A DNA stretch of 64,000 bases from Methanocalculus chunghsingensis (GCF_018132105.1 NZ_JWHL01000002.1:1-64000), one strand, 5' to 3'; counted from the first letter of the stretch, positions 54,417-63,170 are shown. The notes: generated by a model not told the origin, from the sequence alone. Translations and numbers: made by a program.

Positions 54417-54880
54417 CAGATCTTCTCCTTAATTCCTGAGAGGAGTGCGAGGAGGATGACACTGACCGCACCCACCACCTCAATACCAACGGCGAGATTC
54501 ATGATCGGGATCAGACCTGCTGTATTCAGATTTGCAAGAGCCGATCCCACCTCGACAATATCTCCAAAGAGAACTCCACCCGGAGAGAGCCAGTTATAGA
54601 AGTACCCTGCTCCAAGAGCCATCGCGGATAGCGCTGTGAAGGCGAAGAGGAGAAGTCCGCCTGATTCAAGCGTCTTCATCATCGTCTTCCTGACATGTCT
54701 GATGCTCTCGTGATAGCGGTACGCAAGGAGAAGGAGAAGCATAGCGGAGGCGAGGATCGCCCCTCCCTGAAAACCACCACCTGGTGTCAGATGTCCATGG
54801 ATGATAATATAGAATCCATACACCAGAATGAATGGGAATGCAATATCAGCCGTTGTCCGAACAATTCTGCTCATCTGCAT
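54416..54880 (-). CDS. mbhF: Membrane-bound hydrogenase subunit MbhF (MrpB-like)
   Basis: A 154-residue membrane protein with four helices. DIAFPFILVYGFYIIIHGHL, followed by TPGGGFQGGAILASAMLLL, is the MnhB/MrpB signature (GGGFQGG). It starts right after the mbhE stop; an ATG two codons in is an alternative start. Confidence 0.9.
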   Translation of the reverse strand: MQMSRIVRTTADIAFPFILVYGFYIIIHGHLTPGGGFQGGAILASAMLLLLLAYRYHESIRHVRKTMMKTLESGGLLLFAFTALSAMALGAGYFYNWLSPGGVLFGDIVEVGSALANLNTAGLIPIMNLAVGIEVVGAVSVILLALLSGIKEKI

Positions 54881-55147
54881 TCAGTCATCCCTCCGTCGGC
54901 GGAAGATGAGCGTTGTTCCGAGTGCTGCAGTAAAAAGGACGGCCGCCTCACCGAGTGTATCGAGACCACGGTAGTCGAAGAGAACTGCGGTGACGACATT
55001 GTTTGCACCGCTCTCACTCTGGCTGTTCTCGATAAAGTAGTCGTCCATCGGTGCCGCACCGGGCTCTCCAAACGAGAGGCCGGTGACGATGACGCCGAGC
55101 ATCATGACAGTAAGCAGCGTAAGCACGATCGAGAGTCTTCGTCTCAT
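54881..55147 (-). CDS. mbhE: Membrane-bound hydrogenase subunit MbhE
   Basis: An 88-residue protein with an N-terminal membrane helix (LSIVLTLLTVMMLGVIVTG), a polar middle, and VLFDYRGLDTLGEAAVLFTA, the MrpA C-terminal/MbhE signature. The RGLDTLGE loop is strongly conserved in Mrp complexes. It overlaps mbhD by four bases. Confidence 0.88.
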   Translation of the reverse strand: MRRRLSIVLTLLTVMMLGVIVTGLSFGEPGAAPMDDYFIENSQSESGANNVVTAVLFDYRGLDTLGEAAVLFTAALGTTLIFRRRRDD

Positions 55148-55398
55148 ATGCCATCACCTTCTGAACGGACTGTGCCACGGATAGCAATCATTAAGGCAGC
55201 AGTTGAGAGGCCGGCTCCGATGGCAGCCTCAGCCAGCGCAACATCCGGAGCCTGCAGGATATAGAATTCGATTGCAAGCAGGAAGCTGAATGTCGCAAAG
55301 GCGATTGCCGCTGAGACAAGGTCCCGGAGAGCAAATACCAGCCCTGCCGAGATAACAATCCCGGAGAGGATGACCAGATGAAGGATCATCTCAATCAC
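55144..55398 (-). CDS. mbhD: Membrane-bound hydrogenase subunit MbhD (DUF4040)
   Basis: An 84-residue membrane protein, DUF4040/MrpA-derived. FALRDLVSAAIAFATFSFLL and APDVALAEAAIGAGLSTAAL are typical, with a conserved Asp/Glu pair in APDVALAEA. It overlaps mbhC by eight bases and mbhE by four. Confidence 0.88.
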   Translation of the reverse strand: MIEMILHLVILSGIVISAGLVFALRDLVSAAIAFATFSFLLAIEFYILQAPDVALAEAAIGAGLSTAALMIAIRGTVRSEGDGI

Positions 55399-55750
55399 GC
55401 CGCTTCACCTCCGAAAGTCGATCCACCACTGCGGGATCCGGCTTCACACCGCTTCTGTGGGCAGCCCGTGCGATCGCATGGGAGCCGGTGGCGTTTGTAA
55501 AGGCAAGGGCGATGACAGCGATGGCGGTATGGATCCCAAGCGTCAGGTACTGTGCATCACCTGTTCCGGTCAGCATCCCGGCGGCATAGAGTATTACACC
55601 GAGTGAGACGAAGATCGTCCCGAATGTCGTCATCTTCGTCTCTGCGTGGAGACGGGTGTACACATCCGGGAACCGGAGGATACCGATTGCTCCAAGTGCA
55701 TTGAAGATGACACCGATCACGATACAGATCAATGCTGCGGTTGTAATCAT
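55391..55750 (-). CDS. mbhC: Membrane-bound hydrogenase subunit MbhC (MrpG-like)
   Basis: A 119-residue MnhG/MrpG subunit: FNALGAIGILRFPDVYTRLH followed by AETKMTTFGTIFVSLGVIL is the family signature. Three membrane helices. It has a 4-base overlap with mbhB. The polar tail is somewhat longer than usual. Confidence 0.9.
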   Translation of the reverse strand: MITTAALICIVIGVIFNALGAIGILRFPDVYTRLHAETKMTTFGTIFVSLGVILYAAGMLTGTGDAQYLTLGIHTAIAVIALAFTNATGSHAIARAAHRSGVKPDPAVVDRLSEVKRRD

Positions 55751-56004
55751 AATTCTCCTCCGATATACTTTGAAATGGCAAGTGTCCCGAGGAATGAGAG
55801 GAGGGCATAGACGATCGCGACATCAACAAAGATCGTCTGGCCCAGATACGCAGCCAGCAGGATCATCGAACCGACCATCAGAGTATTGATGGTATCAAGG
55901 GCAACAACCCGGTCCGGGACTGTCGGCCCTATCACAAGCCTGATACCGGCAACGAGGATCAGAAGCAGCAGTGCGAGAATAGCTGCATAGAAGATATCGT
56001 TCAT
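55747..56004 (-). CDS. mbhB: Membrane-bound hydrogenase subunit MbhB (MrpF-like)
   Basis: An 85-residue MnhF/MrpF subunit with three helices. RLVIGPTVPDRVVALDTIN, carrying the conserved PDRxxALD, identifies it. The start at 56004 makes an ATGA overlap with mbhA; a longer reading from 56025 would extend into mbhA. Confidence 0.9.
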   Translation of the reverse strand: MNDIFYAAILALLLLILVAGIRLVIGPTVPDRVVALDTINTLMVGSMILLAAYLGQTIFVDVAIVYALLSFLGTLAISKYIGGEL

Positions 56005-56528
56005 TCCGCGATCCTCCGTATCCATCCTGGAATATTGAAGAAGGTGAAGAGTTCCCGTGAGTCGACACTCTTCTCAGTACGGAGCGCCTCCGGAACATTG
56101 ATCAGGTGGACATAGAGATCCCGGCTCTCCTCATCCACATCCACAGAGAGGGTTCCCGGCGTGAGGGTGATCGAGTTTGCCAGAAGAAGGAGCCCGAGAT
56201 CGGTCTTCATCCCTGTTCGCACCCTGATGATTCCCGGGTGTACTCTGCCTGTGATGACCCGGATCGCAACATCGATGTTTGCCCGCGCCATCTCGATGAG
56301 TAACGGAATGGCCGCATAGACGAGAAGGAGAAGAATCCGGAGCGGGTTTGCCATCCGCAGGTTTTCTGATCTGCAGAAAATACGATATGATGTGATCCCG
56401 ACGATGATGGCAATGATAGCTCCGGCCACCAGTTCGGGCCCGGACCAGAGCAGTATATCACCTGAACCTGCTGTCAACAGGAGGTACGCCACAAATGCGG
56501 CGACCATGGTTGCCAGAAGGCGGATCAC
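56001..56528 (-). CDS. mbhA: Membrane-bound hydrogenase subunit MbhA (MrpE-like)
   Basis: A 175-residue MnhE/MrpE subunit: two N-terminal helices, AAIPLLIEMARANIDVAIRV, then LLANSITLTPGTLSVDVDEE and LYVHLINVPEA, the MrpE signature. The start codon is GTG at 56528, preceded by a G-rich SD-like GGGGGGTTG. It is the first gene of the operon mbhABCDEFGHIJKLMN, in exactly the order known from Pyrococcus furiosus. Confidence 0.9.
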   Translation of the reverse strand: MIRLLATMVAAFVAYLLLTAGSGDILLWSGPELVAGAIIAIIVGITSYRIFCRSENLRMANPLRILLLLVYAAIPLLIEMARANIDVAIRVITGRVHPGIIRVRTGMKTDLGLLLLANSITLTPGTLSVDVDEESRDLYVHLINVPEALRTEKSVDSRELFTFFNIPGWIRRIAE

Positions 56529-56550
56529 GGGTGTTCAACCCCCCATGCGC

Positions 56551-56567
56551 AACGACATTGTGTCGTT
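56551..56567. promoter_or_regulatory. Perfect palindrome in the mbh promoter (candidate operator)
   Basis: AACGACATTGTGTCGTT has 7-bp arms around a 3-bp spacer. It lies between a TATA-like box CTTTTTATCA (minus strand, 56571-56580) and the mbhA GTG at 56528, over or next to the expected transcription start. A dimeric regulator bound here would block initiation. The regulator is unknown. Confidence 0.55.
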
Positions 56568-56570
56568 TTT

Positions 56571-56580
56571 TGATAAAAAG
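56571..56580 (-). promoter_or_regulatory. TATA-like box of the mbh operon
   Basis: CTTTTTATCA on the minus strand, about 45 bases upstream of the mbhA start and adjacent to the palindrome. A purine-rich TFB site is not distinct. Confidence 0.4.
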
Positions 56581-56751
56581 AAAACAGCATCGGCTGTAGA
56601 GTAAGCCCCTGCCTGAAGTTTATCATGATCAATAGTGATCTTTTAACTAAAATATTGCTTTCCATCCGTCCACAGATAAGACGGTCTTTTTTTGCATTAT
56701 CCGGATATATCCGATTAATCTCCGGTAGATATGCCTCATGACAGGACACAA

Positions 56752-56763
56752 TCGACTATTTAA
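56752..56763 (+). promoter_or_regulatory. TATA-like box of the PUA/PAPS-reductase gene
   Basis: GACTATTTAATC lies about 25-35 bases before the ATG at 56788. The spacing implies a leaderless or nearly leaderless transcript, consistent with the absence of a properly spaced SD. Confidence 0.4.
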
Positions 56764-56787
56764 TCGATCTGGCACAACCTGTAAAGG

Positions 56788-58194
56788 ATGAAATCACCCT
56801 ATCTCGGAGCAATTCCTCTCCACTGGTGCGATGCCTGCCATGTACCGGTCCTGGGAAAGCGGTGCGCCTGTGGTGAGAAGACGCGCGCTGTTGGAATCAC
56901 TCCTCCCGGAGATGCACGCCCGGCGTTTCCCTCGGACATCCGGCTCATCAACAGGATATTTGAGGATACCTTCGGTGCAGTGCTGATTCCGGATGGCCAC
57001 CTGGTTATCCTCAACAAAGTTCCCGACGATGATCGGATGGAGGAGATCATTCTTGGGGGGGCTGTCGTCGGCGCGATCCGGTACCTTCCCGTCGAGAGCC
57101 GGTGGGAAGCCCTCCCCAGGCCGCATGCCGCTGCCCTTCTCACGCCTGAGAAACGGTATCTCGTTGTGAGTGACGATGCCGCCTCTTTCATCCGGGATGG
57201 ATCAAGTGTCCTTGCCCCAGGACTCATCAGTATTGATCAGCATGTCATGGCGGGCGACGAGGTCTTCGTCATGACCACAGACGGAACCTGCATCGGTGTC
57301 GGCCGGGCGAAGATGGGGGCAGAGGAGGCGAAGGGCACCTCTCGCGGTCAGATCGTCCGGCTCCGGAAGAACAGTCCGCATATCTTCATCCCGGGACCTG
57401 CGACATGGGAGGATGCGGTCCGGGCGAACCGGGAGATCCTTCTCCGGATGGAGACCGATTCGATCACCTTCATCCGGGATGTTGCGGAGGCAGAAACCCT
57501 CCCCGTCACCGTCTCCTATTCGGGTGGGAAAGACAGCCTTGTTACACTCCTCCTCGCCAATAAGGCGCTTGGCCAGGTCCCCCTCATCTTTGCCGATACC
57601 GGGCTTGAGTTTCCCGAGACCTATGCGAACATCGAAGAAGTGAAGAAGAGATACAACTGCACCGTGCTGACGGGTGATGGAGAGGGGGGGTTCTGGAAAG
57701 GGTTTGCAGAACATGGTCCTCCGGCTGTGGATCTCCGCTGGTGCTGTAAAGCATGTAAGCTGACGCCGGTGAAGGATCTGATCAATGAGCATTTTGGTGA
57801 ATGCCTCTCACTCATCGGCCAGAGGAAGTACGAATCTGCAAAGCGAATGCAGAGCCGACGGGTCTGGAGGAATCCAAATGTCCCAAACCAGCTCTCCGCT
57901 GCACCGATCCAGAATTGGAATGCGATGCATGTCTGGCTCTACCTCTTTCAGGAAGAGGCGCCATATAATACCCTTTATGAAGAAGGGCTTGATCGGATCG
58001 GCTGCTATATGTGCCCGTCCAGTGATATTGCCCATCTGACGATGATCGAGGAGCGGTATCCTGATCTCTGGTACAGATGGCGAACTGCTGTGCAGGAGTG
58101 GGGCCGGGCAGCAGGTCTGAAAGAAGAATGGTTTCCATCCGGTGGATGGAGAAAGAATCGGGGGAAATTGAATGACGAAGATAGCCATTATTGA
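56788..58194 (+). CDS. PUA-domain PAPS-reductase-like protein
   Basis: A 468-residue archaeal protein. An N-terminal zinc ribbon (WCDACHVPVLGKRCACG) is followed by a PUA-like RNA-binding domain (residues about 95-190; DQHVMAGDEVFVMTTDGTC). Next is a PAPS-reductase/ATP-pyrophosphatase domain with the PP-loop VSYSGGKDSLVTLLLA, and a cysteine-rich end (RWCCKACKLTPVK; GCYMCPSSD). Such proteins are annotated as PAPS reductases, but the PUA domain points to RNA thiolation or a related modification; the substrate is not known. It overlaps hisH by 23 bases. Confidence 0.82.
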   Translation: MKSPYLGAIPLHWCDACHVPVLGKRCACGEKTRAVGITPPGDARPAFPSDIRLINRIFEDTFGAVLIPDGHLVILNKVPDDDRMEEIILGGAVVGAIRYLPVESRWEALPRPHAAALLTPEKRYLVVSDDAASFIRDGSSVLAPGLISIDQHVMAGDEVFVMTTDGTCIGVGRAKMGAEEAKGTSRGQIVRLRKNSPHIFIPGPATWEDAVRANREILLRMETDSITFIRDVAEAETLPVTVSYSGGKDSLVTLLLANKALGQVPLIFADTGLEFPETYANIEEVKKRYNCTVLTGDGEGGFWKGFAEHGPPAVDLRWCCKACKLTPVKDLINEHFGECLSLIGQRKYESAKRMQSRRVWRNPNVPNQLSAAPIQNWNAMHVWLYLFQEEAPYNTLYEEGLDRIGCYMCPSSDIAHLTMIEERYPDLWYRWRTAVQEWGRAAGLKEEWFPSGGWRKNRGKLNDEDSHY

Positions 58195-58777
58195 TTACGG
58201 CCTTGGGAATCTCAGGTCGGTCCTCCGGGGCATTGAGCGTGCCGGGGCGACTGCGGTGATAACGCAGGATGAAGAAGAGATAGCTTCTGCGGACGGGATC
58301 ATCCTCCCCGGGGTGGGCGCATTCAGGGAGGGGATGGAGAAGCTCGCCCCTGTCCGGGAGAGTATCATCAGATCGGCTGAGACCGTTCCTCTGCTCGGGA
58401 TCTGCCTCGGGATGCAGATGCTGATGGAGGAGAGTGAGGAGCATGGGATGCATGAAGGCCTTGCCCTCATACCCGGGAGGGTACGCCGGTTTCATCCGGA
58501 ACCCGGCATGAAGGTTCCTCATATGGGATGGAACACCATCCATCAGATGCTCCCGGATGATCCGCTGCTTGACGGCGTCCCTGAGGGGAGTTATCTCTAT
58601 TTTGTTCATTCATATTACGTCGATACAGCCGTTTCCAACCGACTCTGTGAGACAGAGTATATCGTGAGGTATGCGTCAGCGGTCAAAAGAGATCAGATCT
58701 ATGGTGTCCAGTTCCATCCCGAGAAGAGTGGAACAACCGGACTTCAGATCCTTGAGAATTTTATCAATCTTACCTAA
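58172..58777 (+). CDS. hisH: Imidazole glycerol phosphate synthase, glutamine amidotransferase subunit
   Basis: A 201-residue class I glutamine amidotransferase that feeds ammonia to HisF in histidine synthesis. IIDYGLGNLRSVLRGIERAG at the N-terminus, nucleophile Cys in LGICLGMQM, and the His/Glu pair in VQFHPEKSG complete the triad. It starts within the preceding gene (23-base overlap). No other his gene is in the window. It converges on the wHTH gene, with a four-base overlap of 3' ends. Confidence 0.94.
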   Translation: MTKIAIIDYGLGNLRSVLRGIERAGATAVITQDEEEIASADGIILPGVGAFREGMEKLAPVRESIIRSAETVPLLGICLGMQMLMEESEEHGMHEGLALIPGRVRRFHPEPGMKVPHMGWNTIHQMLPDDPLLDGVPEGSYLYFVHSYYVDTAVSNRLCETEYIVRYASAVKRDQIYGVQFHPEKSGTTGLQILENFINLT

Positions 58778-59361
58778 TTTCTTTCCTTGCGCCAATTGAT
58801 AGCTTCATAGAGCATCATGGCGACCAGGACGAGGCAGCCGCCAAGGAAGAAGGCAGTAACAAACTCATGCATCATCGGGGGAAGTGCAACCGCATCTCCG
58901 GCTATTCTTGTGGCAGGCGGCATCGCATCACCTGCCGCCATAAATACCAGATCATTCGCCGTCTCCCTTTGAGAGAGGGATGGAAGGTAGAGCGAGAGGA
59001 GTGCGGTTCCGGCGACGAAGATCCCAAGCGTGGCAGCATACTTCTTGACAAGACCGATCGCACTCTTCCTCTGCGGAGCGACGATCAGGACCTGATTCTT
59101 CAGTGCATAGAGCTTCACCTCACGCCCTTTTGCACTCCAGCGGGTATCGACCACCTCGATCACCCCTGCATCGAGGAGATTTCCGAGATGATATTTCGCG
59201 GTCGTTAGTGGGATATGCAGCTCATCTGACAGGGCAGTTGTGCTCTTCGGGGCATCTGCAAGTCCCCTGAGGAGATCGCCCGCAGTCGGGCTGGCCATTG
59301 CACGGGCGATCTTCTGTGCCTGCTCACCCCCCGGCTCAAGGAAGACAATCTCGTCAGTCAT
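58774..59361 (-). CDS. Membrane-anchored winged-helix regulator
   Basis: A 195-residue protein. Residues 1-90 form an ArsR-like winged helix (MASPTAGDLLRGLADAPKST, ALSDELHIPLTTAKYHLGNL, LLDAGVIEVVDTRWSAKG). Two hydrophobic segments follow (TLGIFVAGTALLSLYLP; FVTAFFLGGCLVLVAMML), so it is probably a membrane-bound transcription factor. Its start overlaps the alaS end by eight bases, and it is the last gene of the nif3-SWIM-alaS transcript. The signal it senses is unknown. Confidence 0.8.
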   Translation of the reverse strand: MTDEIVFLEPGGEQAQKIARAMASPTAGDLLRGLADAPKSTTALSDELHIPLTTAKYHLGNLLDAGVIEVVDTRWSAKGREVKLYALKNQVLIVAPQRKSAIGLVKKYAATLGIFVAGTALLSLYLPSLSQRETANDLVFMAAGDAMPPATRIAGDAVALPPMMHEFVTAFFLGGCLVLVAMMLYEAINWRKERN

Positions 59362-62095
59362 GGAGTTTGGCCCTGATCAGTTCATCGGCCTTCAGGAGTG
59401 CTTCAGCGATCTTTGCCTCCTCCTGCCCTGCACCCTGTGCAAGGGCTGGCTTACCGCCCCCTTTTCCACCGAGCATGGAACAGATATCCCGCACGATCTC
59501 ACCGGCATGAATTTTCCCATCACCCGATCCCATCACGACACCGACACCACCAGTCGTTGAGATGAAAAGGGCTACCCCCTTACGATCTGCGATACCTGTT
59601 GCTACCTGGACAAGCTCTTTTCTGGGGAGATCGACCTGCTGGATGATCACTTCGACGCCATTGACGAGATCGCCGGTGAGGCTCTGCAGCTTCATCTCTG
59701 CCAGACGCGACTCCATCTCATCGATCATCTTCCCCCGTTCCTTCCATTCAGTGAAGAATCGATCGACGGTCTGCGGGAGATGTTCGACCTGAACCGAGAG
59801 GATCCCCGCCGATTCATTGACGATATCCTGGAGATGCTGCATTGCATACATTGCCGCAAGGCCCGCGGAGAACTCTATCCTCTCGATACCATCCTGGATA
59901 TGTTCGATCCTGAGAATCTTGATGATACCTACCTCACCGCTGCTCCTGCAGTGGGTCCCGCCACATGCCTGCACTTCTGTACCCATCTGGACAATACGGA
60001 GATCTTTCCCGGGAGGAACGCCACCCTGGTAGAGGCAGAATCCATACTTCTGCTCAGCGCGGTTCCGCTCCTCTACCTTGATGAAGACCGGGGTATTCTC
60101 CATGATCAGATGGTTGGCGGCGATCTCGATCCGTTTCATCTCGTCAGGCGTAATGTGGTTATAATGCCGGATATCAAGCCGTGAACTCTCGATACCATTC
60201 TGTGATCCGGCCTGATGAACATGGGGCCCGAGCACCTCCTTGCATGCTTTGAGGAGGAGATGGGTGCCTGTATGGTGGCGCATAAGCGACCAGCGGCGCT
60301 CCTCGTCGATGATCCCTTTCACGCGCTCACCGCGTTTCAGGACACCCCCCTTGATATGATGGAGGATTCGATCATTCTTCGTGATCACCTCATCGACCCG
60401 GACGACATTATTCGCGGTCACCAGGGTTCCGGTATCTGAGGGCTGACCACCCCCCTCAGGATAGAAGAGGGACTGGTCAAGGACGACATAGCCGTCAAAA
60501 TAGTCGAGAACGATCCCCTCAAACTCAAACTCGCATGTCCGTTCATAATAGAGTTTCTTCGTCGGGGGAAGACTTGCTATTCTATCGGTAAATCGTGTGA
60601 CCTCAGAATTTTCAGCCACCTCCTCGAGCTCGGAATGCTTATCTGCGATGATGGAGTCGAGATCATCGGGGAGATCGAACTCTGCCCCCTCCTCGGTCAG
60701 AATATCTCGCATCAGCCCTGTCGGGATCCCATGCGACTCATAGAGGGTGATCATCTCTCCAAGGGGAACCGGCTCATTCTTCTTCTTATGGCTCTGGGCT
60801 ACCCGTTGGACGACACGCTTTCCACGGGAGATGGTCGTATCATACTTGGCCGTCTCCCGCTCAATAATCTCGCGGATGATCTCTTCTTTCTGTTCGAACT
60901 GATTCATCCCTATCTCATTCATCTGGAAGAGGACGAGATCTGCGAGGTTTTCATCGAGACTGAGTTCGCTCATCATTCTGAGGCTTCGCCTGAGGACGAG
61001 ACGGGCAAGATATCCTTCGCGGACATTGGATGGAACGATACAGTCCCCGAGCATATAGCCAAGGCATCGGGTATGATCGCAGAGTGCATAGATCCCCTCA
61101 ATCGGAACGATCATCTCTTCGAGCTTCGGTACGCTCACACCGACAGATGCTGCCACCTTCTTCCGGAGATCAGCAAGCTTCTCCCCCCTGATGTCTATCA
61201 GACCGGCAAACTTCGCATTCAGGCTGAGAATATCGGTAAACTCTTCATTATCGAGCCGATCCTCAAGGCCTGCCGATGTCATCAGCCGTGAGACCATATC
61301 GGGGAAGACCGCATCATAGATCGTCGGCGATCCTTTTGATGCCCAGACGAAGCGTTCAAGGCCATACCCGGTATCGACGACACGGAGCTTCATCGGATAG
61401 TAATCCTTTCCATCGATCATCGTCGGGGCGTCCGAGGTCTTCGTCCGTCCGAGGTTCATGAAGACGAGAGTGGCTACTTCAAGGCCGCCGATAAGGACCT
61501 CAACACTCGGCCCCGCATTCCCTCCACCATACCATGGATGCTCCTTGAAGGTGACGGCATCAAGATTTCCCCCGATGGAGGAGATGAAGTCTGAACAGAG
61601 CTCAAGTGTTTCGTCCTTCCAGTATATCTCCTCTTCATCGGTGTTGAAGGCATGATGTGCCATCATCTCAAAACAGGTGAGATGGCGGCCGGATCTCCCG
61701 ACCGCATCGAGATCATTGAGCCTGATACATGGCTGGGAGATGGTAAGCGGGTTTGCCGGAGGTGGAACAACTCCGCCTGTGACAAACGGCTGGAAGTCGG
61801 CGATGGATGCGATGGTAAGATAGATGTCATCCCTCCATCTCGCAGCGACAGGGTACCGCTCGATCCGGGTGTGGTCGTTTGTCTCAAAGAAGGAGAGGAA
61901 TGCCTCGCGCATCTCGTTGGTTGAATGTGGCGAAAAGACCGGCTCTCCGATAAACTGATATGGCTCGCACGGTGCGTCACCACATAATTCCCGATCAGGG
62001 TTCAGCGTCCAGAAGGCGGAGCCACAGGATCTGCAGACCTTCCTTGAAAATCCCTTTGATCGAAAATAATCTAGCTCGTATTCTTCCTCAAGCAT
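59354..62095 (-). CDS. alaS: Alanyl-tRNA synthetase (archaeal type)
   Basis: A 913-residue class II synthetase with the archaeal N-terminal extension (FSRKVCRSCGSAFWTLNPD, a zinc-binding-like segment). Aminoacylation core: PFVTGGVVPPPANPLTISQP, HLTCFEMMAHHAFN and VDTGYGLERFVWASKG. Editing domain: MRHHTGTHLLLKACKEV (HxxxH) with QACGGTHCRSSGEVGIIKI. C-terminal DHHA1 domain ends GGKGGGKPALAQGAG. Length is normal. It follows the SWIM gene by 17 bases. Confidence 0.97.
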   Translation of the reverse strand: MLEEEYELDYFRSKGFSRKVCRSCGSAFWTLNPDRELCGDAPCEPYQFIGEPVFSPHSTNEMREAFLSFFETNDHTRIERYPVAARWRDDIYLTIASIADFQPFVTGGVVPPPANPLTISQPCIRLNDLDAVGRSGRHLTCFEMMAHHAFNTDEEEIYWKDETLELCSDFISSIGGNLDAVTFKEHPWYGGGNAGPSVEVLIGGLEVATLVFMNLGRTKTSDAPTMIDGKDYYPMKLRVVDTGYGLERFVWASKGSPTIYDAVFPDMVSRLMTSAGLEDRLDNEEFTDILSLNAKFAGLIDIRGEKLADLRKKVAASVGVSVPKLEEMIVPIEGIYALCDHTRCLGYMLGDCIVPSNVREGYLARLVLRRSLRMMSELSLDENLADLVLFQMNEIGMNQFEQKEEIIREIIERETAKYDTTISRGKRVVQRVAQSHKKKNEPVPLGEMITLYESHGIPTGLMRDILTEEGAEFDLPDDLDSIIADKHSELEEVAENSEVTRFTDRIASLPPTKKLYYERTCEFEFEGIVLDYFDGYVVLDQSLFYPEGGGQPSDTGTLVTANNVVRVDEVITKNDRILHHIKGGVLKRGERVKGIIDEERRWSLMRHHTGTHLLLKACKEVLGPHVHQAGSQNGIESSRLDIRHYNHITPDEMKRIEIAANHLIMENTPVFIKVEERNRAEQKYGFCLYQGGVPPGKDLRIVQMGTEVQACGGTHCRSSGEVGIIKILRIEHIQDGIERIEFSAGLAAMYAMQHLQDIVNESAGILSVQVEHLPQTVDRFFTEWKERGKMIDEMESRLAEMKLQSLTGDLVNGVEVIIQQVDLPRKELVQVATGIADRKGVALFISTTGGVGVVMGSGDGKIHAGEIVRDICSMLGGKGGGKPALAQGAGQEEAKIAEALLKADELIRAKLHD

Positions 62096-62112
62096 GTAAA
62101 ACCACGTGCTTG

Positions 62113-62466
62113 CTATACGTTCTGTTCGTCACCATAAATTGTTTGTTGTTCTCCGGTGCCCTTCTCATGATAATAGAGATCAAACTCCTCAAATAGAGAG
62201 CAGCATCGGGCAATCCTGACTGCAATACTATGCCAGCATTCACCACCTCTATAGAGGAAGTCGTCGCAGGTACAGAATCCGTCTTCGACGATATACTCAT
62301 CTCTCCTGCCGACCACGACCCAGAAGTCGATATATTTTTTCACATTGCCATGCTCTGCAGCCAGGATTGCCTTCTCTCCCCGCTCCTGGTAAGCATGAAT
62401 AATCGCACGTCTTCCCTCACCAGTGAGACGCTTCTCGGATTGCAGAAGAACCCATGGATTGATCAT
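62113..62466 (-). CDS. SWIM-type zinc finger protein
   Basis: A 117-residue protein with the SWIM motif CTCDDFLYRGGECWHSIAV (CxCx9-10CxH) in residues about 70-85. The N-terminal half, RRAIIHAYQERGEKAILAAE, is helical. Stand-alone SWIM proteins are common in euryarchaea and probably bind nucleic acid or protein, but no specific role is established. The start at 62466 makes an ATGA overlap with nif3. Confidence 0.75.
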   Translation of the reverse strand: MINPWVLLQSEKRLTGEGRRAIIHAYQERGEKAILAAEHGNVKKYIDFWVVVGRRDEYIVEDGFCTCDDFLYRGGECWHSIAVRIARCCSLFEEFDLYYHEKGTGEQQTIYGDEQNV

Positions 62467-63170
62467 AGCGAAAGACAACTCTCCGGTGGATCATCAATAT
62501 ATGTCCATCCCATTCTTTCTGCGATGGCTCGCATTCCCGGGGATTCAAGGGTATAATGTGTTGCCTCGATACATGGCAGCGGCGCCTGGCGAGCAATGCT
62601 ATGCTTCATCTCTGATGATATGAAGAGATCTGCCCCGAGATCTCTTGCTTCTTCCATCAGGTCCGGCTGAAATCCGGATCCCCCGACAACTGCAACCCTG
62701 CCGGGTACATCGATGGTGCCATAGATTCGAACCCCGCATGAGAGCCGGGAGACCAGATCTGGAAGGGTGAGCGAAAAGTCGCCGACGATGCCGAGGCTCA
62801 TCCTCTTTCTGTTCGTCAGTCCAAGCATATCGGCGAGGCTGTCATTGATCCCTCCCTCCGCATGATCGAAGTTCGTATGCATCACAAAGAGGTTGATCCC
62901 GTTCCCAAGGAGTGTTCCGAGGATATGCGCGGTGGTGCCGGTGATCCTGGTGACAGGGGTGAAGATGGGGGTATGATGCACGACAAGCATATCTGCACCA
63001 AGAGAGGCGGCTCTATTGACGACATGTACGGTTGGATCGAGTGCGGCACAGATGGTCGTCACCTCATCTGTTCCCTCAACGATGAGCCCGATCTTTCCCG
63101 TATCGAACTCCTCTGCTAAAGCCGCAGGGGCAATTCTCTCCATTTCGTCGAGAAACGCCGATATTTTCAT
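62463..63170 (-). CDS. NIF3/DUF34-family dinuclear metal protein
   Basis: A 235-residue NIF3-family protein. Metal ligands appear in LVVHHTPIF, MHTNFDHAEGG and IEATHYTLES. The family is universal, sometimes annotated as GTP cyclohydrolase I type 2, but its true function is unsettled. It is the first gene of the nif3-SWIM-alaS-wHTH operon. The divergent intergenic region to the DUF39 gene has TATA-like sequences for both sides. Confidence 0.9.
   Translation of the reverse strand: MKISAFLDEMERIAPAALAEEFDTGKIGLIVEGTDEVTTICAALDPTVHVVNRAASLGADMLVVHHTPIFTPVTRITGTTAHILGTLLGNGINLFVMHTNFDHAEGGINDSLADMLGLTNRKRMSLGIVGDFSLTLPDLVSRLSCGVRIYGTIDVPGRVAVVGGSGFQPDLMEEARDLGADLFISSEMKHSIARQAPLPCIEATHYTLESPGMRAIAERMGWTYIDDPPESCLSL

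Noticed and set aside
57812-58609. Minus-strand open frame of about 265 codons across the PAPS-reductase-like gene and hisH
   Set aside because: It is antisense to two well-supported genes and shows no domain; chance openness.
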